64,000 bases of DNA from Bemisia tabaci (taxonomy: Eukaryota; Arthropoda; Insecta; Hemiptera; Aleyrodidae). Numbering within the stretch: the stretch's first letter is position 1; every line of letters starts with the position of its first letter. The stretch spans positions 67,079,660 through 67,143,659 of the forward strand of contig NC_092793.1 in assembly GCF_918797505.1 (NCBI RefSeq). Direction: 5' to 3'. Below, one piece after another: positions 49,301-55,408 of this stretch. A program made the position numbers and the translations under genes. The notes beneath the pieces were generated by a model. It made no database searches. It was not told the origin of the DNA and saw nothing but the letters and a program-made list of their open reading frames with translations.

Positions 49301-52300
49301 GGTAATCCATCGAAAGTAAGGCACTCGCCTCCCAACTCACACTTGGATTGCATTTTGCAAAAAGGAACCAAGAGCATTCCAGTGTTGCTGAGATTCTGCA
49401 GCTTTCTTTTACTTTGTAAGTATAAACTGATCATCTACTCAAGTTTTATCTTTGCTCCCAATAAATTATAAATTTAATACGAAAATTACCTTTGGAAATT
49501 TAATGTTTTGCATGATTTCAGTAATTTAATAGCGAAGAACGTATATTGCACAAATCCAGCAACATTGGAATGCTACTGGCTCCTTTTTGCAAAATGCAGT
49601 CCACTTAGACTACGACAGTTTTCAAAAGGAACTGCTATCACTGCATAGCTGCTAACGTTCTGCGATTCCTTCTCCCCATTTTGCACATAGAATTTGAAAA
49701 TTTATTCTTTTCCTCTTCGTGTTCAAATATTTTTTTGAATTAAAAGAGGAAATCATCCTGTAAACATTTTTTTTTAATTTGCCCTCAGTTACCCTGGTAC
49801 CGACTGCCTGTAAACAGCACTCATCGGCGAAACTTAGAACTTTTCGTGGGGGGGAGGGGAGGCATGCAGGCAGAGGGGTACCTCATCAAAGAGGATCTGG
49901 GGGCCATAAAAAAAACGCTCAACAAAGGATGGTCCGCTTGCGTTTGCGAGACTCTCTTCGCTCCAAAGAAGCGTTCGGAGATTTCTGGGGGGGGGGGGGG
50001 GGGGGCTGAAATTTTGAACAATTGAGTCGTCTCAGGAGTAATTATGAGTTGTTCTCCCTGAAAAATTGATCCAATTCCGATTTCCAATATGAAAAATGTG
50101 CCCTACCATTGCTCGGTCAAATCCCTTACAATTCTTGAAAGGGGCTAATTAGATTTGTGAGGGACCAGCCCCCCCCCCCCTCCCCGCCGCCGCCCCTCCC
50201 CTCATTTCCGCCCAAGGTAGCACTTTTCCCCAACTCTTTAAACAACTTTTAAAAATTAATGGTCGGAAAATCCATGGGTTATTTTTTTAAGTGTTTACGC
50301 TTGGTAATATTTTGTCTTCCGAACATAGTATCAGCTGAAACAGTCACATTTTAAGACCTCGATTAAGGAAAAGTCATACGCTAAATATCCTCTTTGATAT
50401 TTCCTTCTTTGGCTTCAGTTGGGATGGGAGGGGCCAAAATTCCTGTTGAATGACTGCATTGGCGGATCAAGCAAATTGGCAACATTTTTTTCTCAATCTA
50501 AACCTATGGAATTGTATCGATTCTTGGAGGGGCCTGGTGCTTTGACAAGAATCGATTATTTAACACAGGTTTAAACAGAGAGAATCCGGCGTTGCCAAAT
50601 TGCTGGATCCGCCTCTGAATGACTACCTATCTACCCTCGCGACGCATAGTGGATCGATTCAATTAGAGAGGTCGGACATGAAATTGTTGACTAAAACTGC
50701 AAATGTTGATGTTTATTTCATTACATTTTGAATTTCAAGGGATGCTCGAGGAAGGAAATTTTACGAGGAAACCAATGAAGCCACTTTTAGATTTCAAAGT
50801 TTTGTATGAACGGAGTTATACGCGTTTAAAGTTTTCAAATTTTGTCCGACCTCTCCTATTGACTAGATCCACTGTGCGACGGCCCTGCAGGGACAAATTT
50901 ATCAATGAACGGAGGAAACATGCGAAGATTGGGTCTCCTGCGCTGAAGCTGAGGCAAAAAACTAAGAGACGCCCTGTTTCAGTTAGGTTGTCAGCTGTGA
51001 CGCTCTGAGTGGTCGCGACTGGTTTCAAAAGAAAGGGAGTCGGATTATTGTTGCGAGTCCGAGACGTAGGCAGCGGATCGTAAGGTTGCATCGAGTCAGT
51101 GGGCTCCAGCTTTCCTTTTTGATCAATTTATTCGCCACCGATAAATTCTGCCCGTCTGTCTCCGGTCGCGGACGACACGACGCATACCAGAAGCCCCACT
51201 CGCCGCTTGACACACTTGTTCCGCGGGAACTGGACGAGTGTCCAACGCCTTCCAGCTCCCACCGGCGGCGCACACTGGGTTGAGTAAGAAGAGGTCGGAC
51301 AAGATTTGAAAACTTCAAAAGCTCAAAACTCCGTTCATACAGAACTTTAAGATTTTAAAAGTGACTTTATTGGTTTCCCCCTAGAATTTTCTTCCTAAAG
51401 TGCCCCTTAAAATTTAAAATGTGACGAATTAAACATAAAAATTTGCAGTTTGGACAAAAATTTCATGTCCAACCTTTTAGATTGACTCGATCCACTGTGC
51501 GGTGCCCAATGGAAGGAGTCAATAGGGGAAGTCGGACAAAATGAGGAAACTTACAAAGCTTGAAAGTGCTTTAAAACAAGACTTCGAAGTTTTGAGAGTG
51601 GCCCATTGGTTTCCTCGAAAAATTTGCTTCCAAAAGCACCACTTGAAATGTGAAATGTGACGAAAAGCCTTCAAAATTGAAAATTTTAGTAAACCTTTAT
51701 GATCGACCTCTAACGTTGACTCGGTCCACTGTGCGGCGCTGCGTGCAGTGCCACTCCACCTCAAAAGCTAACCGAGACTATTACAAAATTGAAATTGACC
51801 ACTAGATATAAACAAGATAAGACATTTAGCACCACGATACGAACAGAGGATAATTGCTCGGACGTATTTTTGCCCCCCCCCCCCAAAAAAAAAAAAAAAA
51901 CTATGCGAAAACTAATTGAGTTAAAAAAAAGTATATGCAAAGGGTTTGCGAACTGTATATTATGTTCCTTTTGGTTTTAGTCATGTACACGTTGTATTCG
52001 GCATTTATAAGTTCAGTTGTCACCCTCGCAAATGGAAAGTTAGGCGTTGCTCCTCCCCTCCACCTTCCTGGATCAATGAATGGAGCGGCAATTGGATACT
52101 TGGGGTAGGTATGATGACATTTTCCGATGGACCAACGGGCAGAATAACGACCCATATTTTAGAATTCAATATTGAAATTTTAACATTGTGGTCCGGGTTC
52201 GAATCCCGGCCGTGGAGTCAAATTTTCACGGAAGTGAAGAGGGGCTCTCCAGCTAGCAACAGATTCTACCCGGCCTTGATCCCTGCAAATTTGAAAGCAT

Positions 52301-53833
52301 TGAGCAAGGATGTACCAACCCCGCGATGATGTCTACGGACACCAAATAGAATCTCTAGATGACTGTAGGTTCCGAATTGGAATATAAGCAAATAAATCAT
52401 CAAAAAAAGGTTAAAGTTAAGGAGAACAAAAACCCCCTCCCCCAAGTAACGCTAATAGTGGACTGCTCTCACCAGAACTTAGGAGATCTTGAGCCTCGGA
52501 GTTTGTTGCTGAGAAAATCATAGTGGCGCCATGGATTTTCTGGCGAAATTTTACATATGAAACTAGTACCGAAATTGCAAATCCCTCTGGCATGGACGAG
52601 TTCCATTCTTCTAGTTTCCTCACTGAGAGAACAGAAGTTCTCTTGAAAAATTGGCAACATGTTTGGCTCTGATGAGCAGAGAGGGCGAAGGGATTTCGTC
52701 CATCCAGCGAGGTCGGTCCGGAGAAGACGTGGCTTATTTGACGTAAGGACGTATCTGGATAGCAGCATGAGCCCCAGAGAGTATGGATTTACAAGTGAAA
52801 CGAGGCTCACATTGAAATTGAGATACGCCCTTACGTCTTAGGGGCGACGAAGAATCGTCTATTGGCGCGGAGTGCCGAGACACCGAGGAAATTCAAACAA
52901 TTATACAATTTACGACCCACAGCGAAGCTAGGTGCCGGGTGTTTTTTCGCTTGCGATCTTGAGAACGTGAGCCGGCTCTGTTCCTATGCGCTGTTTTCAC
53001 TTTTTATCCGAGTTTTACGAGCTGAGCGTAATTTAGATTCCTCCTACATTACGTTCATTCCATGAGGAGAGGTCAGCGTTGTTGGCCTTTATCGGCTGAC
53101 CAAACAGTTAAAATAACCTGAATCGGCTCGGGATGTCAGGGTAGTTGCCTGCATTTTTCCAATCATGAGTCTTCATTTAACGGATAGGGTGAACAAAAAA
53201 AGTACAGCCTGCCGCAGAAATTACTATGCGTTGAACTTATCAACGGCCGAATTCCAAACCACGTATCTCGGTTTGCGACGTTGCAGACTGGCAGTCCTTT
53301 TTAAATGAAAAATTTCCCAATATTAATTCTTTAGAACTTCCGTGATTTTTCTTCTCAGTGTGAGGAAAATTATGTGAAAATTCGCGGCATAGTGTTGATT
53401 TGTTCTCCTTCAAAAAAAATAAAATGGCAGTGCAAATTTTAAAAATACCGCAAATGAGATACGTGGTTGGGGTTTGGGAGTTTTACCGTCGATATGAAAC
53501 TGCCTTTAGAAATATATACCAATTGCCCGTATTATTCCGATTAATCTCTATTCATCCCTGTTTTGACCACAATTCTCCATTTAAATCCCGATTCATCCGC
53601 ATTCATTACAAATTTTCTCGATTAAGCTCGTTTAAGCATTTTCTTAAGCTATTTTAGTAAATAAAGTGACAATTAGAACCATTTAATGACCAAAAATATA
53701 TGAACACTTACTCTATCTGCCTCTCTAGAAAGTCTACTCCTATGGTCTTTTTGTAATCTTTGGTGAAGGTGCCTTTGCAGTACCTCTGAATCATACTTGA
53801 TTTGCCTACTGCTCCGTTTCCCACGATCACCAC
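17675..53833 (-). CDS. RAB23: Ras-related protein Rab-23, first coding exon not found
   Basis: Small GTPase of endocytic/ciliary trafficking that antagonises Hedgehog signalling in vertebrates and acts in planar polarity in flies. Coding exons: 53712-53833, 22624-22786, 21513-21592, 18714-18892, 17675-17802. All are GT..AG and phase-consistent, encoding 223 residues (human total 237). Motifs: P-loop GNGAVGKSS, switch I DYKKTIGVDF, WDTAGQE, NKID, and RTSVKED in the G5 position. DVRLMLWDTAGQEEFDAITK and YYRGAQACVLAFSTTDRDSF identify Rab23 specifically. A basic tail ends in the CaaX box CRIL, whose terminal Leu suggests geranylgeranylation. The opening exon (about 11 codons, normally ending ..IK) is missing and may lie beyond 64 kb. 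The second-to-third exon gap is about 31 kb and hosts another gene antisense. Confidence 0.93.
18259..18537 (+). mobile_element. Foldback MITE with A/T-tract arms
   Basis: Inverted ends CAACTTAATTTGG..GGCTGC and GCAGCC..CCAAATTAAGTTG enclose opposed poly(A) (31 A, 18284-18314) and T-rich arms. The whole unit could fold into one hairpin. It lies in a RAB23 intron. Confidence 0.6.
18714..18892 (-). CDS. RAB23: RAB23 exon with G5-like motif
   Basis: Encodes EEAELLSRALGCRLIRTSVK and EDVNVNQVFRHLASRCLAEL, then a variable stretch ending HPLTI. Donor GTGAGT. Confidence 0.93.
19095..19960 (+). mobile_element. Non-autonomous hAT transposon, copy 1
   Basis: 866 bp with ends CAGGGCCGGATT and AATCCGGCCTTG, flanked by an exact 8-bp duplication AAGAAGAT (19087-19094 and 19961-19968). 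The 8-bp duplication and CAGGG-type ends are hAT hallmarks. Inside are about three tandem subrepeats (period roughly 65-80 bp) containing GCGCCTACAAG..TACTTCACGCATTGC. No transposase frame remains. Confidence 0.88.
20434..20970 (+). mobile_element. Foldback element with TTTTTCCTA-rich arms
   Basis: Left arm (20434 to about 20590) repeats TTTTTCCTA-type units every 15-20 bp. The right arm (about 20832-20970) carries their reverse complement, TAGGAAAAA units. Outer ends are GGTGGCAAGTCATTTTTCC and GGAAAAATGACCTAGCACC. The inner 250 bp has no coding capacity. Target duplication unclear. Confidence 0.65.
21513..21592 (-). CDS. RAB23: RAB23 exon with G4 NKID motif
   Basis: Acceptor TTAAACAG, then VEDECGDIPTVLVQNKIDLI and DQCLVE, plus two bases at GTAAGT. 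NKID is the guanine-specificity motif. Confidence 0.95.
22315..22456 (+). mobile_element. MITE of the GGACTGCATTTTGCAA family (degenerate copy)
   Basis: Begins GGACTGCATTTTACAATTTG and ends CAAAATGTAGTCC, the inverted-end pattern shared with copies near 24751, 27512, 48083 and 59315. Confidence 0.5.
22624..22786 (-). CDS. RAB23: RAB23 exon with G3 motif
   Basis: Acceptor TTTTGATTTCAG, then CEGEDVRLMLWDTAGQEEF through AIHSWKMK. Donor is AAG|GTAATC. A MITE copy begins about 60 bp upstream of the acceptor. Confidence 0.95.
22849..23102 (+). mobile_element. CTGCCGTGCTAAGG MITE, copy A
   Basis: Inverted ends CTGCCGTGCTAAGGAAGAAC.. / ..TTCCTTAGCATGGCTGT, with ATT on both sides (22846-22848 and 23103-23105). 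About 250 bp, noncoding. Subterminal motif GTTGCCAAATT / AATTTGGCAACG is shared by all copies. Confidence 0.75.
23106..25891. other. RAB23 intron, repeat-rich, no gene seen
   Basis: Contains an AT low-complexity patch (23236-23335), a degenerate MITE of the GGACTGCATTTTGCAA family near 23910-24040 and a better copy at 24751-24889. There is also an imperfect tandem duplication (about 25000-25080 and 25135-25218; CCACTATTC.ATCAC, GCTCGTG.TGCCTACA, AAAATTGAAGGCGA) and a second short one near 25760-25870. No supported coding exon. Confidence 0.5.
24751..24889 (+). mobile_element. MITE of the GGACTGCATTTTGCAA family
   Basis: Starts TGGACTGATTTTGCAATTGG and ends CCTTATTGCAAAAAGTAGTC. Internal GTGTGGCATTAGTT and GGACGAGTCAGAAATA parallel the copy at 59315-59456. 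Confidence 0.55.
25892..26379 (+). mobile_element. Foldback MITE with ~215-bp arms
   Basis: AATGGAGATGTTGCATGTGT at the left mirrors ACACATGCAACATCTCCATT at the right. The arms, including GAAACACGATGGTGCCACTAG and CCTACCCTGA..GTCCACCTC, pair for over 200 bp around a short loop near 26110-26160. It appears inserted into the short tandem repeat at 25760-25870, whose next unit resumes after 26380. Confidence 0.7.
26960..27184 (+). mobile_element. CACGGAAAA MITE with TA target duplication
   Basis: Ends CACGGAAAAAAATTAAATG and CATTTAATTTTTTTCCGTG, with TA immediately outside on both sides (26958-26959 and 27185-27186), as expected for a Tc1/mariner-type insertion. The arms continue inward through GTCCGACAAGTT / AACTTGTCGAAC. 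Confidence 0.7.
27512..27656 (+). mobile_element. MITE of the GGACTGCATTTTGCAA family
   Basis: Begins TGGACCACATTTTGGAATG and ends TTGAAAAATGTAGTCC. It retains the family core AACGTACATGCCATTA and CGCAGATAGGTG. Confidence 0.55.
28196..28412 (-). mobile_element. MITE of the ACGTATCTCGGTTTGC family
   Basis: Ends AACCGCGTATCTCATTTGCA / TGCAAACCAAGATACGTGGTT. The frames of about 130-170 aa open across it on both strands are a by-product of this repeat and match no family known to me. Confidence 0.55.
28500..29399 (+). mobile_element. 900-bp element with CCCTGGTAAAAATTGGC ends
   Basis: Terminal inverted repeats CCCTGGTAAAAATTGGC / GCCAATTTTTACCAGGG are followed by CAAAATACCATAG / CTATGGTATTTTG. 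Repeated AGCC.GC.ATA motifs lie inside each end. The centre holds a compact palindrome (28857-28936) built on GGCGCCTACAAACCTAACAG. No target duplication is evident and no transposase is present. Confidence 0.7.
28857..28936. repeat. Palindrome inside the CCCTGG element
   Basis: GGCGCCTACAAACCTAACAG is mirrored by CTGTTAGGTTCGTAGGCGCC, with GATACTTCACGCGTTGCG / CGCAATGCGTGAAGTATC inside. The same TACTTCACGCATTGCG word is the core of the subrepeats in both hAT copies. Confidence 0.7.
29400..32348. other. RAB23 intron, no supported gene
   Basis: Scattered open frames of 60-110 codons match no family. ATG at 30329 opens MNCYVPSCKSS, reminiscent of a THAP zinc-finger start, but stops after 24 codons and no downstream zinc-finger residues follow. 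A degenerate MITE lies near 31985-32080 and GC-rich DNA at 32100-32345. Confidence 0.4.
32349..32596 (+). mobile_element. CTGCCGTGCTAAGG MITE, copy B
   Basis: CTGCCGTGCTACGG.. to ..CCTTAGCACGGCAAT, flanked by GTA at 32346-32348 and 32597-32599. Confidence 0.75.
32737..32991 (+). mobile_element. CTGCCGTGCTAAGG MITE, copy C
   Basis: CTGCCGTGCCAAGG.. to ..CAGAACGGCAGT, flanked by ATG at 32734-32736 and 32992-32994. Lies only 140 bp from copy B, in the same orientation. Confidence 0.75.
33878..33997 (+). repeat. 120-bp hairpin (46-bp arms)
   Basis: Arm GACGTATTTCTG..GACGTGAGCCC pairs with GGGCTCACGTC..CAGAAATGCGTC over about 46 bp with four mismatches and a loop of some 28 nt. It is either a minimal MITE or a hairpin RNA source. 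No target duplication was recognised. Confidence 0.55.
34045..34297 (+). mobile_element. CTGCCGTGCTAAGG MITE, copy D
   Basis: CTGCCGTGCTGAGGAAGAACG to ..CCTTAGCACGGCAGT, flanked by AAT at 34042-34044 and 34298-34300. Confidence 0.75.
34379..34620 (+). mobile_element. Foldback MITE with ATATCGTCACC ends
   Basis: ATATCGTCACCCTCCGACC pairs with GGAAGGTGACGATAT. The arms continue through CAGAAATTGTTGATTGAATC / GATTCAACCAACAATTTCT to a short loop near 34490. Confidence 0.6.
34940..34987. repeat. Short palindrome
   Basis: AACCTCGCATTCGATA mirrored by TATCGAATGCGAGGTT, inside a wider imperfect inverted repeat (CAAAAAATTGGCAAAA near 34888 and TTTTGCCAATTTTTTG near 35025). A truncated right half of a CTGCCGTGC MITE follows at about 35045-35126. 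Confidence 0.5.
35127..36898. other. RAB23 intron, nothing recognised
   Basis: AT-rich DNA with a short C run (about 35989-36001) and isolated small frames. No exon, RNA gene or repeat with clear ends was identified. Confidence 0.4.
36899..37202 (+). mobile_element. MITE with GAGAATTTGCA ends, copy 2
   Basis: Second copy of the repeat in the USP14 intron (2995-3314), same orientation, with ends AGAGAATTTGCA / TGCAATTTCTCT. It shares the internal GTGACGTCATCTGG and TCATATCTTCTCCAATAATT words. Confidence 0.65.
37290..37329. repeat. Homopolymer T(40)
   Basis: Uninterrupted run of 40 T. Comparable A runs occur at 14434-14463 (30), 18284-18314 (31) and 55363-55406 (44). Confidence 0.9.
37330..39105. 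other. RAB23 intron, no supported gene
   Basis: A frame of 86 codons at 37837-38097 has no recognisable motif. Degenerate transposon ends occur near 38440 (GGGGCGGTCTGGCC). Nothing else is supported. Confidence 0.35.
39106..39357 (+). mobile_element. CTGCCGTGCTAAGG MITE, copy E
   Basis: CTGCCGTGCTAAGGAATACG to ..AAAGCACGGCTGA, flanked by ATC at 39103-39105 and 39358-39360. Confidence 0.72.
39358..40887. other. RAB23 intron, low-complexity and repeat debris
   Basis: A TTG/TGT-rich patch covers about 39535-39600. Inverted short words (ATCGATCGATC, GGGAATGATCGATAA) lie at 40340-40390. Small open frames show no motifs. Confidence 0.35.
40888..41442 (+). mobile_element. 555-bp foldback element with AATGGACCACTAG ends
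   Basis: Left end AATGGACCACTAGACAAGGT mirrors right end ACCTTGTCTAGTGGTCCATT. The imperfect arms extend inward over 250 bp (for example ATGTTTCTTAACCA / TGGTTAAGAAACAT). A related fragment lies near 25240-25310 (CTTGTGAGCGG, AACGTTAAT). Confidence 0.65.
41626..43175 (+). mobile_element. MITE of the ACGTATCTCGGTTTGC family split by a palindrome
   Basis: Outer parts carry the family ends (ATACCTCGGTTTGCGGCG left, CAACCGAGATACGCAC right) and core words (GAGGAATATTCTGTGAAAA left, TCTCCTTTTAAAAAATAAAA right). The 1.33-kb palindrome 41758-43091 separates them, so the palindrome is the younger insertion. Outer limits are approximate. Confidence 0.6.
41758..43091. repeat. 1.33-kb near-perfect palindrome
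   Basis: Arms of about 660 bp (41758-42423 and 42435-43091) are almost identical in inverted orientation, with only scattered single-base differences seen by eye, around a spacer of about 11 bp (ACCGACCGGCC). Outer ends are AAAGAGCTTGATGC / GCATCAAGCTCTTT. No long reading frame is present in either arm. Confidence 0.85.
43769..44489 (+). mobile_element. 721-bp foldback element with GCGAG ends
   Basis: Left arm 43769-43987 (GTCATCCCAAAATTTCTGCG, GGGGTCATTTCTCCC, GTTTCCCGCCACCTC) pairs imperfectly with right arm 44251-44489 (GAGGTGGCGGGAAAC, GGGAGAAATGACC, TTTTGGGATGACCCTCGC). Open frames in it are by-products. Confidence 0.65.
44490..45568. other. RAB23 intron with recurring ACTCACGACCGTCAC word
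   Basis: Versions of ACTCACGACCGTCAC occur at about 44579 (diverged), 44771, 44972 and 45125, spaced 150-200 bp apart, without obvious similarity between the intervening sequences. A short TAAA microsatellite lies at 45181-45200. No gene seen. Confidence 0.45.
45569..45934 (+). mobile_element. MITE with TAGTCTGT ends and TA duplication
   Basis: TATAGTCTGTTCGAGATGGG is mirrored by CCCATCTCAGACAGACTATA. The inverted repeats run about 50 bp (GAAGAACC, AAAGTCGGAATAATT) and TA flanks both ends. The centre contains GGTTCGTATCC, like a degenerate tRNA B box. It ends about 140 bp before the ankyrin gene exon. Confidence 0.65.
46060..46074 (+). promoter_or_regulatory. Probable splice acceptor before the ankyrin ORF
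   Basis: Pyrimidine-rich TTTTTGTTTCAG ends 15 nt before the ATG at 46090, implying a spliced leader exon further upstream that I could not place. Confidence 0.5.
46090..47649 (+). CDS. Ankyrin-repeat protein with F-box/PRANC-like C-terminus
   Basis: A 519-aa protein in one uninterrupted coding exon. Residues 1-16 are basic (RERSPAAKRTRE). Ankyrin repeats fill roughly 17-315, with clear TPLSQAVALDNVEMMRLLLS, HGADP, TALHLAADMGREDALRLLL, HGADI and TPLIIAADTGHAEIARVLLE. Residues 320-480 are unassigned. At 483-512 VPDLVIENIMRYLSNKDINA, followed by FIIAC, resembles the F-box-like end (PRANC) of ankyrin proteins known from poxviruses, Wolbachia and some insects; such proteins typically recruit SCF ubiquitin ligases. 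An acceptor TTTTTGTTTCAG ends 15 nt before the ATG, so a 5'UTR exon is likely and the gene is eukaryotic in form. It lies antisense in a RAB23 intron. The middle of the gene (about 46590-47300) is much GC-richer than its surroundings. The precise role is unknown. Confidence 0.85.
   Translation: MELQRERSPAAKRTRETNVDLLIRAIEAKDSETVKFLLATNDGKFIDTRIFNCAILNNNKEVLQFIMSYKPTPKPKTPLLSAVESGNLEAVKLLLGKEPRGHEDPDLLVTAVLKENVELVELLIHHGSNVNAKSEAGPTPLSQAVALDNVEMMRLLLSHGADPKNDTEILSLAVAESSKEVIEILLQNGADPNARNQETKASDVDPNDECEVLELAKVSYEHYQKGRTALHLAADMGREDALRLLLAHGADIDCKTSNGRRTPLIIAADTGHAEIARVLLESDAAMDIADEFKRTAFHAASMNEHMDILDILSDFCFNDPEFVPKNGIYRFSYVKRTLFGHAFRGIKLEKWPSFVSVIPRHVLKVHAAGLKTPVGLNILINFVMDSNPEFFNACVLEIQTLKTQYIGDSGVTFFQFLVADLNSLAVLARNASVNRVLKLADNEERFPLYGSILMTQLRKGVARRDLMERGIAVGPRLVPDFQVPDLVIENIMRYLSNKDINAFIIACSSRKELATSLYS
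47689..47694 (+). terminator. Polyadenylation signal of the ankyrin gene
   Basis: AATAAA 40 nt after the stop codon at 47649, well placed for 3' end formation. Confidence 0.6.
47695..50456. other. RAB23 intron with MITE copies, no gene
   Basis: Holds a MITE at 48083-48225, parts of the same family near 49343-49605 and a G run of 19 at 49987-50005. Short frames opening on both strands around 49080-49270 and 49780-50090 overlap low-complexity G/C tracts and have no motifs. Confidence 0.45.
48083..48225 (+). mobile_element. MITE of the GGACTGCATTTTGCAA family
   Basis: TGGACTTAATTTTGCAATAAGG at the left mirrors CCTTATTGCAAAGTTTAGTCCA at the right. Compact 143-bp copy with CTGGCTCATT near the left end. 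Confidence 0.65.
50457..50617 (+). mobile_element. hAT MITE with GGCGGATC ends
   Basis: 161 bp, ends CATTGGCGGATCAAGCAAATT / AATTGCTGGATCCGCCTCTG. Flanking 8-mers AATGACTG (50449-50456) and AATGACTA (50618-50625) match at 7 of 8 positions, a hAT-type duplication. A related end fragment (AGTGGCGGATCCAGCA) lies near 63239. Confidence 0.7.
50641..50880 (+). mobile_element. MITE with GTGGATC..GAGAGGTCGGACA ends, copy 1 of cluster
   Basis: 240 bp with 38-bp inverted ends: left GACGCATAGTGGATCGATTC.. and right ..GACTAGATCCACTGTGCGAC. The inner part of each end is GAGAGGTCGGACA. Two further copies follow at about 51267-51506 and 51495-51742. Confidence 0.65.
51267..51742 (-). repeat. Two further copies of the GAGAGGTCGGACA MITE, end to end
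   Basis: Relative to 50641-50880 both are inverted. Copy 2 reads AGAGGTCGGACAAGATTTG to GACTCGATCCACTGTGCGG. Copy 3 reads GGGGAAGTCGGACAAAATG to GACTCGGTCCACTGTGCGGC. They share the GGTTTCC..AGAATTTTCTTCC-like core and nearly abut. Confidence 0.55.
51743..53261. other. RAB23 intron, repeat debris and tRNA-like fragment
   Basis: At 52188-52225 the word GTCCGGGTTCGAATCCCGGCC forms a perfect tRNA-type T arm, but no D arm or anticodon arm precedes it. The following 190 bp ends in AATAAATCATCAAAAAAA, suggesting an old tRNA-derived SINE. A small inverted repeat lies at 52741-52838 (GACGTAAGGACGTATCT / AGATACGCCCTTACGTC). Confidence 0.4.
53262..53479 (+). mobile_element. MITE of the ACGTATCTCGGTTTGC family, best-preserved copy
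   Basis: Ends AACCACGTATCTCGGTTTGC / CCGCAAATGAGATACGTGGTT, with core TTGTTCTCCTTCAAAAAAAAT. Located about 230 bp downstream of the RAB23 P-loop exon (in transcript sense). Confidence 0.65.
53712..53833 (-). CDS. RAB23: RAB23 exon with P-loop and switch I
   Basis: Acceptor CAG, then VVIVGNGAVGKSSMIQRYCK and TKDYKKTIGVDFLERQI, with donor GTAAGT. Carries the G1 and G2 nucleotide-binding motifs. Confidence 0.95.
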
Positions 53834-54268
53834 CTGTCGAAAACAAACAAGAAAGAAAACACAAGTTAACACAGGTTAGAATAATCAATGTGAACAAACA
53901 TTTGAAGTGTCCTTTAAGAATTCAGACTTTTCGGCTAGAACTTAACAATGAGGATCAAGCTATCTAAAGTGCAAATCTCAATAACCAACTTACAACAATT
54001 TCTACGGATTTAATTTTTTCAATTTGACAAGACACTTTCCTCAAAAACTAGGATGATAAGTCATGCATCGATGCATGGAAAATCCTAATGCATAAAATTC
54101 TACTGTCATCATAATAAAGGAAAAAATCTAACATTTTGGTAAAAGCAATTTAACTTTTCCAGAATTCGTCAACGATTCTGTTTTAACTTCTGCTTTCTTA
54201 ATACCTTTAACATACAATACGACAGACATAAGAGATCTGCAGGTCAGAATTTTGCACAGGCATACGAA

Positions 54269-55172
54269 CAGGGCCGGATTAAGGGGGTGGCCACATGGGC
54301 CGCGGCCCATGGCGGCAAATCTAGGGGCGGCAAATCTATAGGGGGCGGCAAATTTTGCAATTTTTTAAATGTAGGTATAAACAAAATTCGGATTTAGAAA
54401 AAAAACAAACGAGAAAAGGCGACAAAATCTCTAATTTTCTGAGAGTATAGTAATTTCTACTTTTGTCGCCTTTCAGTGATACAAGAGACAGCAACTTTAA
54501 TTAGTTGAGTTAAGATAGAAACCAAACACGCAATTTGGCCTGGCACGGCGCGCGACTTACCTAGAGAGAAATGATGACGAGGACTTAAGATGAAAAGGAG
54601 AAGCCCTCGCGCGGCGATCGGCATGTAAGACATATTAGCGCCTACAAGACTGCACGAATACTTCACGCATTGAATCAAACACAGTGCGGCCATTGCGGAC
54701 AGCGTGAAACGGATAGCGCCTAGAAGAATGCATGAATACGTCACGCATTGCGGCAAACACAGTGCGATCAGCGTGAGACGCATAGCGCCTACAAGACTGC
54801 GTTAATACTTCACGCATTGCGTCAAACACAGTGCGGTCTGCGAGGCGCGGCGACGGAAGTTAAAATCATTAATCCACATTTGTGTTTGTTCTTTCATAAT
54901 TTTTTCGCTCATTTCTTATGAGTGGAAGGCCTTGTACACACAGAGATAGGTTTACGAAACATAACTTTCGCGCAAAGTTCCGTGAACTTTTGCTAATAGT
55001 GTTGACACGGCTTTCCCAAAAAAATGTGTTCAACACCAGTAAACGCGTCTTATGCACCCCTCCCCCGCTGGCACGTTCATTTGATGGTTTTCATTGATGT
55101 TTCAAAACGAATGAGAAGGGGGCGGCAAAATACTAGCGGCCCATGGGCGGCAAGTAGGTAAATCCGGCCCTG
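54269..55172 (+). mobile_element. Non-autonomous hAT transposon, copy 2
   Basis: 904 bp, perfect ends CAGGGCCGGATT / AATCCGGCCCTG, exact 8-bp duplication CATACGAA at 54261-54268 and 55173-55180. Colinear with copy 1 (19095-19960), with the same GCGCCTACAAGACTGC..TACTTCACGCATTG subrepeats. No transposase frame. Confidence 0.9.
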
Positions 55173-55359
55173 CATACGAACAGATATTTCCTCTAAGATT
55201 CACTATTGATAATTTTATTTGACTTATGTTTGGAAAAAATACAATTGAAATGATTAAAATAAAATCGATGATAATCTTAAAATGGGGTAAAATCTTCTAA
55301 TTAATGACCGTGTAGGTATAATTTTAGCAATTATCTTATTCGGAGGATTAATATTAGAC

Positions 55360-55408
<49 letters not shown>

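Noticed and set aside
54128..54310. Minus-strand MSVVLYVKG as RAB23 first exon
   Set aside because: The donor would leave phase 1 while the P-loop exon needs phase 0, and the peptide lacks the conserved acidic start of Rab23.
55291..55362. Possible mitochondrial or processed-transcript fragment ending in A(44)
   Set aside because: Too short to recognise and no flanking target duplication; a homopolymer expansion is simpler.
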